Shown piece after piece: positions 1 through 7,952 of a stretch of DNA of 61,473 nt. Numbering within the stretch: position 1 is the stretch's first letter; every line of letters starts with the position of its first letter. The position numbers and the translations under genes are program-made. The notes beneath the pieces were generated by a model, which ran no database searches, was not told the origin of the DNA, and saw only the letters and a list, made by a program, of their open reading frames with translations. The stretch spans positions 1-61,473 of the forward strand of contig CALJVJ010000105.1 in the NCBI GenBank assembly GCA_937974625.1, given 5' to 3'. Origin of the DNA: an uncultured Saprospiraceae bacterium. GTDB taxonomy: Bacteria > Bacteroidota > Bacteroidia > Chitinophagales > Saprospiraceae.

Positions 1-272
1 AAAGAGGTGGACCCTCTAAATTCAATGCCGATGTTGGCTTTTTGCGATACTACCTCATTTACGAAAACTGTCATTTCCGCAGGAATCTTAGGTTCATTTC
101 CAATATCGGCTCCTTTTGTGTCAATGACGATATAAGGAATGTCGCTATCGCCAATGTCAACGGCAAAAGGGCCATTGTTGACGGGCTGGGTAGGTTCTGT
201 AGGAGAGACGTTTTTCTTACAAGCAGTAAGTAATAGTATTGCAAACAATACAAAGGGGGTGATTTTTTTCAT
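1..272 (-). CDS. CotH-kinase family lipoprotein, N-terminal part (cut by window edge)
   Basis: Ninety codons are visible from the ATG at 272; the rest lies left of the window. It opens with a lipoprotein signal (MKKITPFVLF, then LLLTAC with the lipid-anchored Cys at residue 18) and a short Thr/Pro/Asn-rich linker. The remainder reads IPYIVIDTKG, NEPKIPAEMTVF and NIGIEFRGSTS, which is the usual start of a CotH domain (a buried beta strand, a G..I.NEPK turn, then an IEFRGS strand). CotH proteins are atypical kinases that phosphorylate exported proteins. The gene lies 47 bases downstream of a second CotH lipoprotein on the same strand, so the two are probably co-transcribed. The assignment rests on the N-terminal third only; the catalytic residues are not visible. 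Confidence 0.75.
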   Translation of the reverse strand, partial: MKKITPFVLFAILLLTACKKNVSPTEPTQPVNNGPFAVDIGDSDIPYIVIDTKGADIGNEPKIPAEMTVFVNEVVSQKANIGIEFRGSTS

Positions 273-319
273 GTCGTCGGGTTTTGATTTCTATGGCTTA
301 CTATCTTTAAGGATAAACA

Positions 320-1714
320 CTATTTATTCCTAGCAAACTGTAACTGTATTTTTAAATTATCAACTGCTTTTTCCCATTTATCAATCGTAATAGCATCTCC
401 GTGGGTTTGGTTTGCCTCCTCCGTAGCTGCTCTAACCTGAGCGGTCCACTCATCCAATTTCTCATTGATTCTTTCTTCGGAAAATGGACCACCTATAAAT
501 TCTTGTTTCTTTTGTTCGTACTCCTCTGTGAAACTAGCCCAAGTACCTATCAATTTATCGCAAGCAGCAGAACGCTGTCTAAGCCCTAAAAATCCATTAA
601 CAAATGGTTGGCAATCTGCACTTATTTCTCCCCACCCATCCGCAATGGGCGTAACTGGATTGGCATTGGCAATAATATTTTCAAAGGCATTATCTAAATC
701 CCAAGGAATTAAATGCATAGTTTTGGCAGTCGGTTCTTCATACCAATAGAAATTATGAGGAGCGCAATCTCCACTATTGCAATACCAATGAAAAGCGCCG
801 TCATCATTTCGAATAGCGCGGTCTACGACTACATAAGAAATGATTTCATCTATCTTCATCCATTTAGAGACAACCGCTTGTAGTTCCTCTGTCTTGGCAT
901 CCGCAACTTCTTGTGCAAAACTACTTATCATATCTGCTGTTGGGTTCTCATCTTCATTTGTCTTTAAATGGTCGATATACTCAGAAGTAGAGAAAGGATT
1001 TCCGTTACTTTTTAATGGCCATATTTCTTTGTACAAATTACCTGTTCCATCTTCAAAATTATGTCGAGTAAATCTGCCATCAATTTGTTCAATCAATGCA
1101 AATAGTCCCATATATTCCCCATTCACGATTAACCTTGCGTGAATAGCTCTTGGGGCAGGTACCTCCATCTTGCGGAAGAACCAATAACCTAACCTATCTC
1201 GCATTTGGCTATCGTCATTATTTTGAGAATGAAATTGTAATTTTTTTAGCCCATAGAATCTCGCATCAGGGTCATTCCAATTAATCTTGATTTTCATTGA
1301 CAATTTAGTGCAGGTTTTTCTACCAGATGGATTGGCCCAATCTGAACCTGAAAGACATCCAACAAAAGCCCCAATAGAACCTTTGTATCGAATACCAACT
1401 GGGCTAATCGTTTCTCCTTCGAATGTCAGACTTCCTTCTACATATTCTTCTGCCGTTGGGTCTGCATCTATTTTTGCTAAGTCTGCAGCAGGTAAGGTCA
1501 ATTCAAAGGTGGGTAATTTTTTTTGGTCAAAAATATAATCCGACTTCTCGTTTAAGTATTGTTCGGTACCTATTGTTGGATTGCCCGTTGATGGATTTTC
1601 ATTCGTAGGCATTTCTACTTCTGGTGTAGGAGTAGGAATGTTGGCATCTTTCCCTTTACAACTAAACAATAGGAGTGGTACTAAAAAAAAGAGTGCTTTA
1701 ATTATGATCTTCAT
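320..1714 (-). CDS. CotH-kinase family lipoprotein
   Basis: Complete 464-residue exported lipoprotein. The signal peptide ends in LLLFSC (Cys19) and is followed by a Pro/Thr/Asn-rich spacer to about residue 50. The CotH domain then shows its usual blocks: GIRYKGS (107-113), KLSMKIKIN (137-145), KLQFHSQNNDDSQMRDRL (158-175), ARLIVNGEYMGLFALIEQID (193-212), VVVDRAIRNDDG (295-306) and IPWDLDNAFE (336-345). Asp298 and the WDLD aspartates (339, 341) correspond to the catalytic and metal-binding acids of the atypical kinase fold. CotH of Bacillus spores phosphorylates coat proteins; the substrate here is unknown. In Bacteroidota such proteins are common as cell-surface lipoproteins. A second CotH gene follows downstream. 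Start chosen because it gives the signal peptide. Confidence 0.9.
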   Translation of the reverse strand: MKIIIKALFFLVPLLLFSCKGKDANIPTPTPEVEMPTNENPSTGNPTIGTEQYLNEKSDYIFDQKKLPTFELTLPAADLAKIDADPTAEEYVEGSLTFEGETISPVGIRYKGSIGAFVGCLSGSDWANPSGRKTCTKLSMKIKINWNDPDARFYGLKKLQFHSQNNDDSQMRDRLGYWFFRKMEVPAPRAIHARLIVNGEYMGLFALIEQIDGRFTRHNFEDGTGNLYKEIWPLKSNGNPFSTSEYIDHLKTNEDENPTADMISSFAQEVADAKTEELQAVVSKWMKIDEIISYVVVDRAIRNDDGAFHWYCNSGDCAPHNFYWYEEPTAKTMHLIPWDLDNAFENIIANANPVTPIADGWGEISADCQPFVNGFLGLRQRSAACDKLIGTWASFTEEYEQKKQEFIGGPFSEERINEKLDEWTAQVRAATEEANQTHGDAITIDKWEKAVDNLKIQLQFARNK

Positions 1715-1856
1715 AATTATTAGGTTTTCTTTTAAAAAAATTGCTGGCTACCATTAAATATGAATCGAAGCGTAGTAGTGCTCTCAAGGTAAGGTAAGAT
1801 AAGAATAATAGCGCGTTCTTTGTATTGATAAATACAGAATTGTCGGGAAGCATTGT

Positions 1857-2516
1857 TTAAATATTCAAATAGCTCATCAACATATCGTAGCGTTCCTTAA
1901 TAGTATTATTGTATTGTTCTTCTGAAAAAGTTGCCTTTATATTATATTCAAAACGTTCAAACGTGGCGATAATACTGCCTAAATCTGGACGATTAATTTT
2001 TAGGGTAACGTTTATTATCATAGAGTCTAAGTTGGACGTTACAAAGGAACTTAAAATAGCAGCTCCTTCTGATTCTACAATTCTAGCGATTTCTACTAGA
2101 GAATAATCCCGACGATTTATTTCTAAAACGACAATACTCCCAGACTCTGTAAAAGAACCTATTCTTGCAAAATAATGAATTAAATCTTCTTGAGAAATTA
2201 AACCAACATATTCTTCGTCAGCATTGATTACAGGCATTAAAGTTAATTTCTGCTTAGACAATACTTTAATGACTTCATACACATGATCGCTTTCTTTGAC
2301 GTATGGACGAAAGGTAGAAAGTCTATAAGAACCAACAGCTTCTTCTACATCAAAATTCAAAATATCATCTTCCGAAATAAGCCCCAATAATTGTTTATTA
2401 TTGACAATCGGTAAATGTCGCACACCAAATTCATTCATGATGGACAAAGCCTCATTCCCTGAATCAGAAGTGCGTAGTGGAATTATCTCATTAGAAACTA
2501 AAGTCTTCGCTATCAT
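1857..2516 (-). CDS. CBS-domain protein with ACT-like C-terminus
   Basis: 219-residue cytoplasmic protein. Two CBS motifs form a Bateman module: residues about 1-57 (VRHLPIVNNKQLLGLISEDD) and about 68-118 (LMPVINADEEYVGLISQEDL). The last 90 residues (SIVVLEINRRDYSLVEIARI onward) have the beta-alpha-beta pattern of an ACT domain, including VESEGAAILSSFV. Such proteins bind adenine nucleotides or amino acids and act as sensors; no effector domain is attached, so partner and ligand are unknown. In related Bacteroidota this family is often encoded beside NAD kinase, but no such neighbour is seen here. It is flanked on both sides by 140-175-base gaps and is probably transcribed alone or with the gene to its right. 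Confidence 0.85.
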   Translation of the reverse strand: MIAKTLVSNEIIPLRTSDSGNEALSIMNEFGVRHLPIVNNKQLLGLISEDDILNFDVEEAVGSYRLSTFRPYVKESDHVYEVIKVLSKQKLTLMPVINADEEYVGLISQEDLIHYFARIGSFTESGSIVVLEINRRDYSLVEIARIVESEGAAILSSFVTSNLDSMIINVTLKINRPDLGSIIATFERFEYNIKATFSEEQYNNTIKERYDMLMSYLNI

Positions 2517-2690
2517 AGTAGTTTGGTTTGTTTTTAGACTATGCTAAAAGTTATAAATTGCTTTCCTTTTGTTAGTTGATATCGCTTAAAATGAATCACT
2601 TCATCAACTTCTTATAGCGAAATTGATAAGCAAGCAGCTGTATGAAATTTCATGTTAAGTCTTAACAAAAGGGGGATTTTGCAAAAAAGA

Positions 2691-3476
2691 TTATCTTAAT
2701 AATCTTCTCTTTTGAGCAGAGAATTCTTCTTCGGTTAAAAACCCTTTTTCTCTCAATTCGCCTAGTTTTTTAATTTGCTCTAGTAGGTCAGTAGAAATAC
2801 TGGGTTCTTCATTTACAGTCGGGGATGGCTCTTCAGTCATTGGGGAGTCTAAGCAATAACCATTTTTGACAAAGTCTTCGAATTCATCTTGAATCCTTAT
2901 ATAAGCTAATGCATCATGCTCTTTTATTTTATCAAAATCGACAAAGCCGTTTTTGACAGCCAAATCTAAATGTGTCAGCGATTTTGCAGCTTGTTCGGTA
3001 ATAGAATAAGCACAAGCTAAATTAAAGTGTACTGCAACATCTTTAGAATCTACTGCTAAGGCTTTTTTGAAATCTTCAATTGACCCTTCAAAATCGTAGT
3101 CTTTATATTTTTGAATCCCACTTAATTTAAATGGATTCTTCTTTCTCGTTGCCACGGGAGGTTTTCTTCTTGGGTCTTTTGAGCCTTTCCGATGGTCAAC
3201 ATATCGGGAGTTTTGATTGCGGCGTGTTTCTGGGGACGTTTTTCTTCTTTGGGTACGCTCATAACTAGCTCCTTCTGTATTATATTTATCATCAAAATCT
3301 TCTTGATTCATCGTCAAGAAGATAACTGCATCAATCAGACCAAGTATTGCCGAAACACCCGTAAATAGCAAAATTATATAGAGGATACCTAGTTTGGTCT
3401 GCCCTAAATAGAACCGATGTACTCCAATTGACCCTAATATTAGTGCCAACAAACCCGTCAATGTTTTATCTTTCAT
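2691..3476 (-). CDS. TM2 / TPR / SHOCT-domain membrane protein
   Basis: 261 residues in three parts. Residues 1-65 are a TM2 domain: two hydrophobic segments with the turn GSIGVHRFYLGQ between them and GLIDAVIFL in the second. Residues 66-115 are a basic, disordered linker rich in Arg, Lys and Pro. Residues 116-185 carry a TPR-type helical pair (DYDFEGSIEDFKKALAVDS, VHFNLACAYS), typical of sequential-protein repeats. The last 30 residues (LLEQIKKLGELREKGFLTEE) are a SHOCT domain, a short helical module found at protein termini. TM2 proteins are inner-membrane proteins of unclear role; the TPR part suggests scaffolding on the cytoplasmic side. No function can be given beyond that. Confidence 0.8.
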   Translation of the reverse strand: MKDKTLTGLLALILGSIGVHRFYLGQTKLGILYIILLFTGVSAILGLIDAVIFLTMNQEDFDDKYNTEGASYERTQRRKTSPETRRNQNSRYVDHRKGSKDPRRKPPVATRKKNPFKLSGIQKYKDYDFEGSIEDFKKALAVDSKDVAVHFNLACAYSITEQAAKSLTHLDLAVKNGFVDFDKIKEHDALAYIRIQDEFEDFVKNGYCLDSPMTEEPSPTVNEEPSISTDLLEQIKKLGELREKGFLTEEEFSAQKRRLLR

Positions 3477-3583
3477 GCTATACCTTTCGGTTGTTTTAAC
3501 TTTGTAAGTATTACTCCGCCCCTATTCTACAGGCTAAAAGTATCAAATAAGTTATATAAATTCAAGTTTCATTTGATATTAAA

Positions 3584-4351
3584 TCAGTCTCTTTTCAAAA
3601 AGTCAACTACTAACTCAAGTAGGGTATCGGGTGCCACTGCATGTACCCAATGTCCTGCTTTTGCTACTGTTGCCAACTCCGCCGAAGGAAATAAGGTTTT
3701 AATAGGTGCCATATCTTCTGCTTTCACATAATCAGACGTTCCTCCTCTGATAAACAAGGTTGGATGATCAAACGCATCTTCGCTTTCAATGGCTGATAAT
3801 ATATGCTCATAATTTTGGTAAATAATAGGCAAATTCATTTTCCATTTAAATCCACCTGCTTTTTGCCGAGTTAGATTTTTTAGTAAAAATTGCCGAACAC
3901 CAAACTCCTTAATCTTTGGTTGCAACAACTCATCTGCCTCTTTTCTACTCGTTATTTTGGTTAAATTAAGTGATAAAAGGGCTTCAAAGATGGTTTGATG
4001 TCCACCTTCATAAGCTTTTGGCGCTATATCAACAACTACTAATTGATTGACTAAATCTGGATAATTGAGCGCAAACTGCATAGCTGTTTTCCCGCCCATC
4101 GAATGCCCAATGATATGTGCTTCATATATCCAATTACTTTCCATAAAAGCTTGCAAATCATCTGCCATCACCCCATAATCAAACGCATCATCATGTGGAG
4201 AACGTCCGTGATTCCGCTGGTCAATAATGTAAACGGAATATTTCTCTGCTAATTTTTTAGCGATTGTTTGCCAATTATCTAAAGTGCCAAATAGCCCATG
4301 TAAAATGATAATGGGGTAACCTTCTCCAAATGATTTGTAATTTAATTCCAT
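3584..4351 (-). CDS. Alpha/beta hydrolase (YbfF-like esterase)
   Basis: 255-residue soluble alpha/beta hydrolase, full length for the family. It shows the oxyanion motif ILHGLFG (16-22), the strand-turn DQRNHGRS (44-51), the nucleophile elbow GHSMGG with Ser84, an acid in the strand before DYVKAED, and the late His in AGHWVHAV. The set DQRNHGRS plus GHSMGGK is typical of the YbfF / ABHD11 esterase group, which acts on short acyl esters in the cytoplasm. There is no signal peptide. The substrate cannot be read from sequence. The gene stands between the TM2 protein and a long hairpin element on its right, so it probably has its own promoter. Confidence 0.9.
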   Translation of the reverse strand: MELNYKSFGEGYPIIILHGLFGTLDNWQTIAKKLAEKYSVYIIDQRNHGRSPHDDAFDYGVMADDLQAFMESNWIYEAHIIGHSMGGKTAMQFALNYPDLVNQLVVVDIAPKAYEGGHQTIFEALLSLNLTKITSRKEADELLQPKIKEFGVRQFLLKNLTRQKAGGFKWKMNLPIIYQNYEHILSAIESEDAFDHPTLFIRGGTSDYVKAEDMAPIKTLFPSAELATVAKAGHWVHAVAPDTLLELVVDFLKRD

Positions 4352-4369
4352 TTATATTTTTAGTATTAC

Positions 4370-4476
4370 TGAAAAAGTAAAATTACCAGTTGAATTTTAA
4401 AATGAATCTTCTTTCCATAGGTTTTACAACCCATTGAAAGAAGATTCATTTTAAAATTTGTAAATTTATTTTTTCA
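4370..4476. repeat. Dispersed inverted-repeat element, copy 1, with a 23-bp perfect inner stem
   Basis: Outer arms are TGAAAAAGTAAAATTACC (4370-4387) and TGTAAATTTATTTTTTCA (4459-4476), imperfect reverse complements. Inside them sits a perfect 23-bp inverted repeat (4393-4415 with 4436-4458; 20-base loop). The whole element can fold into one long hairpin. Similar outer arms occur at 6695-6795 and 33511-33556. It lies in the gap between the hydrolase and the PorE-like gene and probably also ends transcription of the latter. No coding capacity. Confidence 0.65.
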
Positions 4477-4495
4477 GAGTTCCTTGGCGTTCCTT

Positions 4496-6469
4496 CTATT
4501 TCGTAATAAATTCCGTTCGTCGATTATTTTTCCTGCCTGCTTCGGTGTCGTTTGTATCAATCGGCTGACTTTCGCCAAAACCCTTATAACTTAATCTGTC
4601 TGCAGTAATCCCTTCCTTAATCAAATAATCTTGGACCGCCTTGGCTCTATTTTGAGATAAAGTTAAATTATCCGTTTCCGTACCTACGTTATCTGTATGC
4701 CCATTGATTTGAATGCGAAGAGTAGCATTACCAGCTAATAAATCTTTTAAGTAATTTAGTTCCACTAAAGATGTCATTTTCAATTCCGCAGAACCAGACT
4801 CAAAGAAAACATTTTTTAAGACAATAGGTTCGGATTTTACGAGAGCTTCACTAGTTCTTTCTACAGGAATAGGCTGCAATTTGATTTTTAATAAATAAGG
4901 TTCTTGCAAACTACTTGTTTCTAGTAATTCAAAATTTTCAGAATGAAAGAAATATTTTTCTTTGTTAACATTTAAAGCATAATTCCCACCCATTGGTAAA
5001 CAAGTCAAAAATGTACCATAAGCATCTGTCTTAGAGGTAGAAAAAACTTCATTGGTCATTAGATCAATCACTTCAATTTTTGCATTGGCTATTTTTTTCG
5101 TGGTTACCGCATCTTTTACCGTTGCTTTTACATAGGTTACGGGGGTTGGCCGCAAAGCCTTTGGCACCTCAAAGGTGAAGATATCTGGTTGTCTTCGAGA
5201 GGTCAATTTTTCTATATCATCTTCTGGTAAATTATCTTTGGTGAAATAAGCCGTTGTTCCATCCAAAGTGATAAACAATGCGCCTTCATTCCCTTTGGTG
5301 TTGATTGGATAACCTAAATTTTGAGGAGCACTCCATCCTTCTTCGGTTGTTCTTCTTGCTACAAATAAATCATAGCCGCCCATGCCTTCATGACCAGAAG
5401 ACATGAAATATAATGTTTTGCCATCAGGATGAAAAAAAGGCGATTCATCATCTGCTGTTGTGTTTATTTTGCTACCAAGATTGACAGGATTACTCCATTC
5501 TCCATTCTCTTTTCTTTGAGACCGCCAAATATCCCTTCCTCCAAGAGTCCCTGTTCGACTACTTGCATAATATAACGTATTTCCATCCGCAGATAGAGAG
5601 GGCTGAGATTCCCACCCGCGGGTGTTAATTGGTTGCCCCATATTTTCGGGTTTTGTCCATGCGTCTCCTTTTTTCTCTGAAAAATATAAATCACAGCCTC
5701 CGTAACCTTGCCTATCACTACACCTTACAAAGACGATAAGCGAACCATCGGCAGAGATATATTGAGACCCTTCATTCTCTTCCGTGTTAATATCTGATAA
5801 TGGTGTTGGTTCTAACCATTCACCATCCATTTTTTTACTTATAAAAACATCCTCATAGCCTCTTATTCTTCTTGTAAAAACTAATTGATTGCCTTCTGCT
5901 GTAACTGACGGCAAATATTCTGGTGATGAAGTATTGACCGTTTTTGCTAATGGTTTTGGGTCAAACGGAACAGGACTTTTAACTGCCTTTGCCGAAAATT
6001 GACTATTTTTTAAATACGTCTCCGCTTTAGCTTTTAAGCGTTTGCTTTTATTATCAGATTGTAAAAATTGCTCAAAATTACTCGCTGCATTTTCATAATC
6101 ATCCGTTTCCCAATGCGCTAACCCTAAATAAAAATAGGCGGCTGTTTTATAATTAGGGTCAATACTAATAACCGTTTCTAATCCTTGTTTGGCTAAAAGA
6201 TGATTTTTTTCATTAAAGTAGATACTTGCCAATTGATAATGTGCATCAATAAAAGTCGGTTCTAGCTTAATGGCCGTTTCAAAATCTTTAATAGCCTTAT
6301 CGAATACTTTATTCTTCTTATATTGATTGGCTCGATTATATACTTTTTGAGCTTTCCCCGTTGCATTGTTTTTTGTGACATACGTTTGTCCAATCACCCT
6401 AGGTGTGCAACCATTTAAGGTGAGCAATGCAAACACCAAAAAAGAAATAATTCGATTATATTTTTTCAT
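4496..6469 (-). CDS. PorE-like TPR / PD40 propeller / CRD / OmpA lipoprotein
   Basis: 657-residue outer-membrane lipoprotein. Signal ends LTLNGC (Cys21). Domain order: TPR helices about 40-135 (FDKAIKDFETAIKLEP and the following repeats); a WD40-like PD40 propeller about 180-435 with blade motifs such as SADGNTLYYASSR, HPDGKTLYFMSSG and ITLDGTTAYFT; a carboxypeptidase-regulatory-like beta domain about 445-535; and an OmpA C-terminal peptidoglycan-binding domain about 550-657 with NGHTDNVG (589-596) and NRR (649-651). This order and length match PorE of the type IX secretion system of Porphyromonas, which ties the machinery to peptidoglycan. Many Bacteroidota carry several paralogues, so a true PorE role is likely but not certain. 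Related non-coding elements lie on both sides of the gene. Confidence 0.88.
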   Translation of the reverse strand: MKKYNRIISFLVFALLTLNGCTPRVIGQTYVTKNNATGKAQKVYNRANQYKKNKVFDKAIKDFETAIKLEPTFIDAHYQLASIYFNEKNHLLAKQGLETVISIDPNYKTAAYFYLGLAHWETDDYENAASNFEQFLQSDNKSKRLKAKAETYLKNSQFSAKAVKSPVPFDPKPLAKTVNTSSPEYLPSVTAEGNQLVFTRRIRGYEDVFISKKMDGEWLEPTPLSDINTEENEGSQYISADGSLIVFVRCSDRQGYGGCDLYFSEKKGDAWTKPENMGQPINTRGWESQPSLSADGNTLYYASSRTGTLGGRDIWRSQRKENGEWSNPVNLGSKINTTADDESPFFHPDGKTLYFMSSGHEGMGGYDLFVARRTTEEGWSAPQNLGYPINTKGNEGALFITLDGTTAYFTKDNLPEDDIEKLTSRRQPDIFTFEVPKALRPTPVTYVKATVKDAVTTKKIANAKIEVIDLMTNEVFSTSKTDAYGTFLTCLPMGGNYALNVNKEKYFFHSENFELLETSSLQEPYLLKIKLQPIPVERTSEALVKSEPIVLKNVFFESGSAELKMTSLVELNYLKDLLAGNATLRIQINGHTDNVGTETDNLTLSQNRAKAVQDYLIKEGITADRLSYKGFGESQPIDTNDTEAGRKNNRRTEFITK

Positions 6470-7109
6470 CGGATAGTTTATTTTTTTGTCAAATCACTTA
6501 ATATGGAATAGTTCAATAATAAATTTACATTCTGCTACTTGTTCTTTTTCTCCTTAACATCCCATTCGCTGTGTGGTTCACGAATTTACATTCGTTCATG
6601 TTTTTTGCCTTGTATAAGAAAAAAATAACTACGTATAAAACACAATTTATTAATGTACCATTCCTAATCAAAACGAAGAAATTCAAAATAATGATGAAAA
6701 AATAAATTTACCATTTGATTTTTTCAATTGATTTTTTTTGAATAAAAAAAACATTCTGAAAAATAATCATTTGAAAAAGGTAAATCTATTTTTCAAAGTT
6801 CCTAAAACAAGGTATCTATAAAGATTCATTTCCCGTTTTTATATTTAATAACCCGCCAAGTTGCTTTTATTTCACTAATAAAATGTTAAAAGTAATTACG
6901 AATCAAGGATTTAAGTTAAATAACTGCTATTTCCGTTCCATATAAACTACCTCAGACATTCTCGGTCTGTTTTTTGTAATAGCAAGAGTTAGAGAATTGG
7001 AAAATAGAACTAACTAATTTTACGATGTTTGGTTCCTTGTGTATTTCCCAATCCGAACTCAAATTGCAGCCCCTTCCCTAATAATTAAGAATTACCGTTT
7101 GCTCTGATT
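6470..7109. other. 640-base intergenic region between divergent genes
   Basis: No protein or RNA gene recognised. It separates the divergently read PorE-like gene and the orphan secreted gene, so it must hold both promoters. It contains copy 2 of the dispersed inverted repeat (6695-6795), a small palindrome ACGAAT-TTAC-ATTCGT near 6580-6600, and a short stem CAGAC/GTCTG followed by T residues near 6955-6980. No convincing TAnnTTTG box was found close to either start codon. Confidence 0.6.
6695..6795. repeat. Dispersed inverted-repeat element, copy 2
   Basis: Left arm TGAAAAAATAAATTTACC (6695-6712); right arm GGTAAATCTATTTTTCA (6779-6795), near-perfect reverse complement. The 66-base interior is very A+T rich and has smaller inverted repeats. 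The right flank AAAGTTCCTA resembles the flank of copy 1 (AGAGTTCCTT), so similarity extends beyond the arms. It lies upstream of the PorE-like gene. Confidence 0.6.
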
Positions 7110-7934
7110 ATGAAAAATTTAGGTACTTATCAACATACTACTTTTTACTTGTCGTTCTTGCTATTTCTTTGTATTAGCTTTTCGGCAATCGGGCAAACGC
7201 CTAAGGCGACTTTCGTTAGTGATATAGGAATACAAAATGACATTCCTAAAAGTCTAGAACGAAAATTCAGAAGAGATGCCGCAAGACTAGCATTGAGAAT
7301 AGAAGCAGAAAAAGAAGACCTTCGCTACTTAAATGTTAGTATTCCTCAACCAACAATTGAAATGGTTTATGACCTTTTGACTAAAGTTTATATAAGCGAC
7401 GAGACGGCAAAATCTATTGCTAAGTGCAATGTTCATACTTTTCCAAACCCATCTATAGACCAATTGGTAATCATTTATGAAAAAGATGTTGATTGGGCAG
7501 CTCCACTACGAGACGGTATTAGTGAAACAGAAAATGCTGATATTAATGACTTACTAGACGAATATGAGTTAGTTATTGAAAAGCATGTTGTGTGGAATGA
7601 TACGGAAGATGCCTTAACCATTCGCTCTAAAGCGCCCCTTAACATGGCTGCTTTAGCCAGTCAATTTGAAGATATCGAAGGAATTGTAGATATAGATTTA
7701 GGCGTCCCAAAAGTAGTTGGGAACGATATTGAATTGAATCGTTTTCAAGATGGATGGGAACTACAGTATATTATGAAATTTGGTTCTTTTACGAATGGTA
7801 AAGGGAAAAAGCATATTTGGAAATATCAGGCTTTTGATAATGGCTCTGTTGAATTTATAGAAGAAAGTGGCAGCCCAATACCAAGTTGGATGCGCTGTCA
7901 TGTAGACGAATTATTATTAGTCTTTCGAGGTTAA
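7110..7934 (+). CDS. Secreted protein of unknown function
   Basis: 274 residues; I do not recognise a family. Residues 1-29 form a classical signal peptide (FLLFLCISFSAIGQ, cleavage after the Gly/Gln region), so the protein is periplasmic or exported. The mature part is mixed alpha/beta and acidic, with Cys residues only near 105 and 263. There is no T9SS C-terminal domain, lipobox or transmembrane helix. It is a single-gene unit, convergent with the MtfA-like gene 18 bases downstream and preceded by a 640-base gap. Codon use and base composition resemble the neighbours. Its length and complete frame make it a real gene. Confidence 0.8.
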   Translation: MKNLGTYQHTTFYLSFLLFLCISFSAIGQTPKATFVSDIGIQNDIPKSLERKFRRDAARLALRIEAEKEDLRYLNVSIPQPTIEMVYDLLTKVYISDETAKSIAKCNVHTFPNPSIDQLVIIYEKDVDWAAPLRDGISETENADINDLLDEYELVIEKHVVWNDTEDALTIRSKAPLNMAALASQFEDIEGIVDIDLGVPKVVGNDIELNRFQDGWELQYIMKFGSFTNGKGKKHIWKYQAFDNGSVEFIEESGSPIPSWMRCHVDELLLVFRG

Positions 7935-7952
7935 AAGTGTTTTCTTTCCTTT

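Noticed and set aside
6955..6980. Small hairpin CAGAC/GTCTG followed by T residues as a terminator
   Set aside because: The stem has only five pairs and no plus-strand gene lies upstream, so there is nothing for it to terminate.
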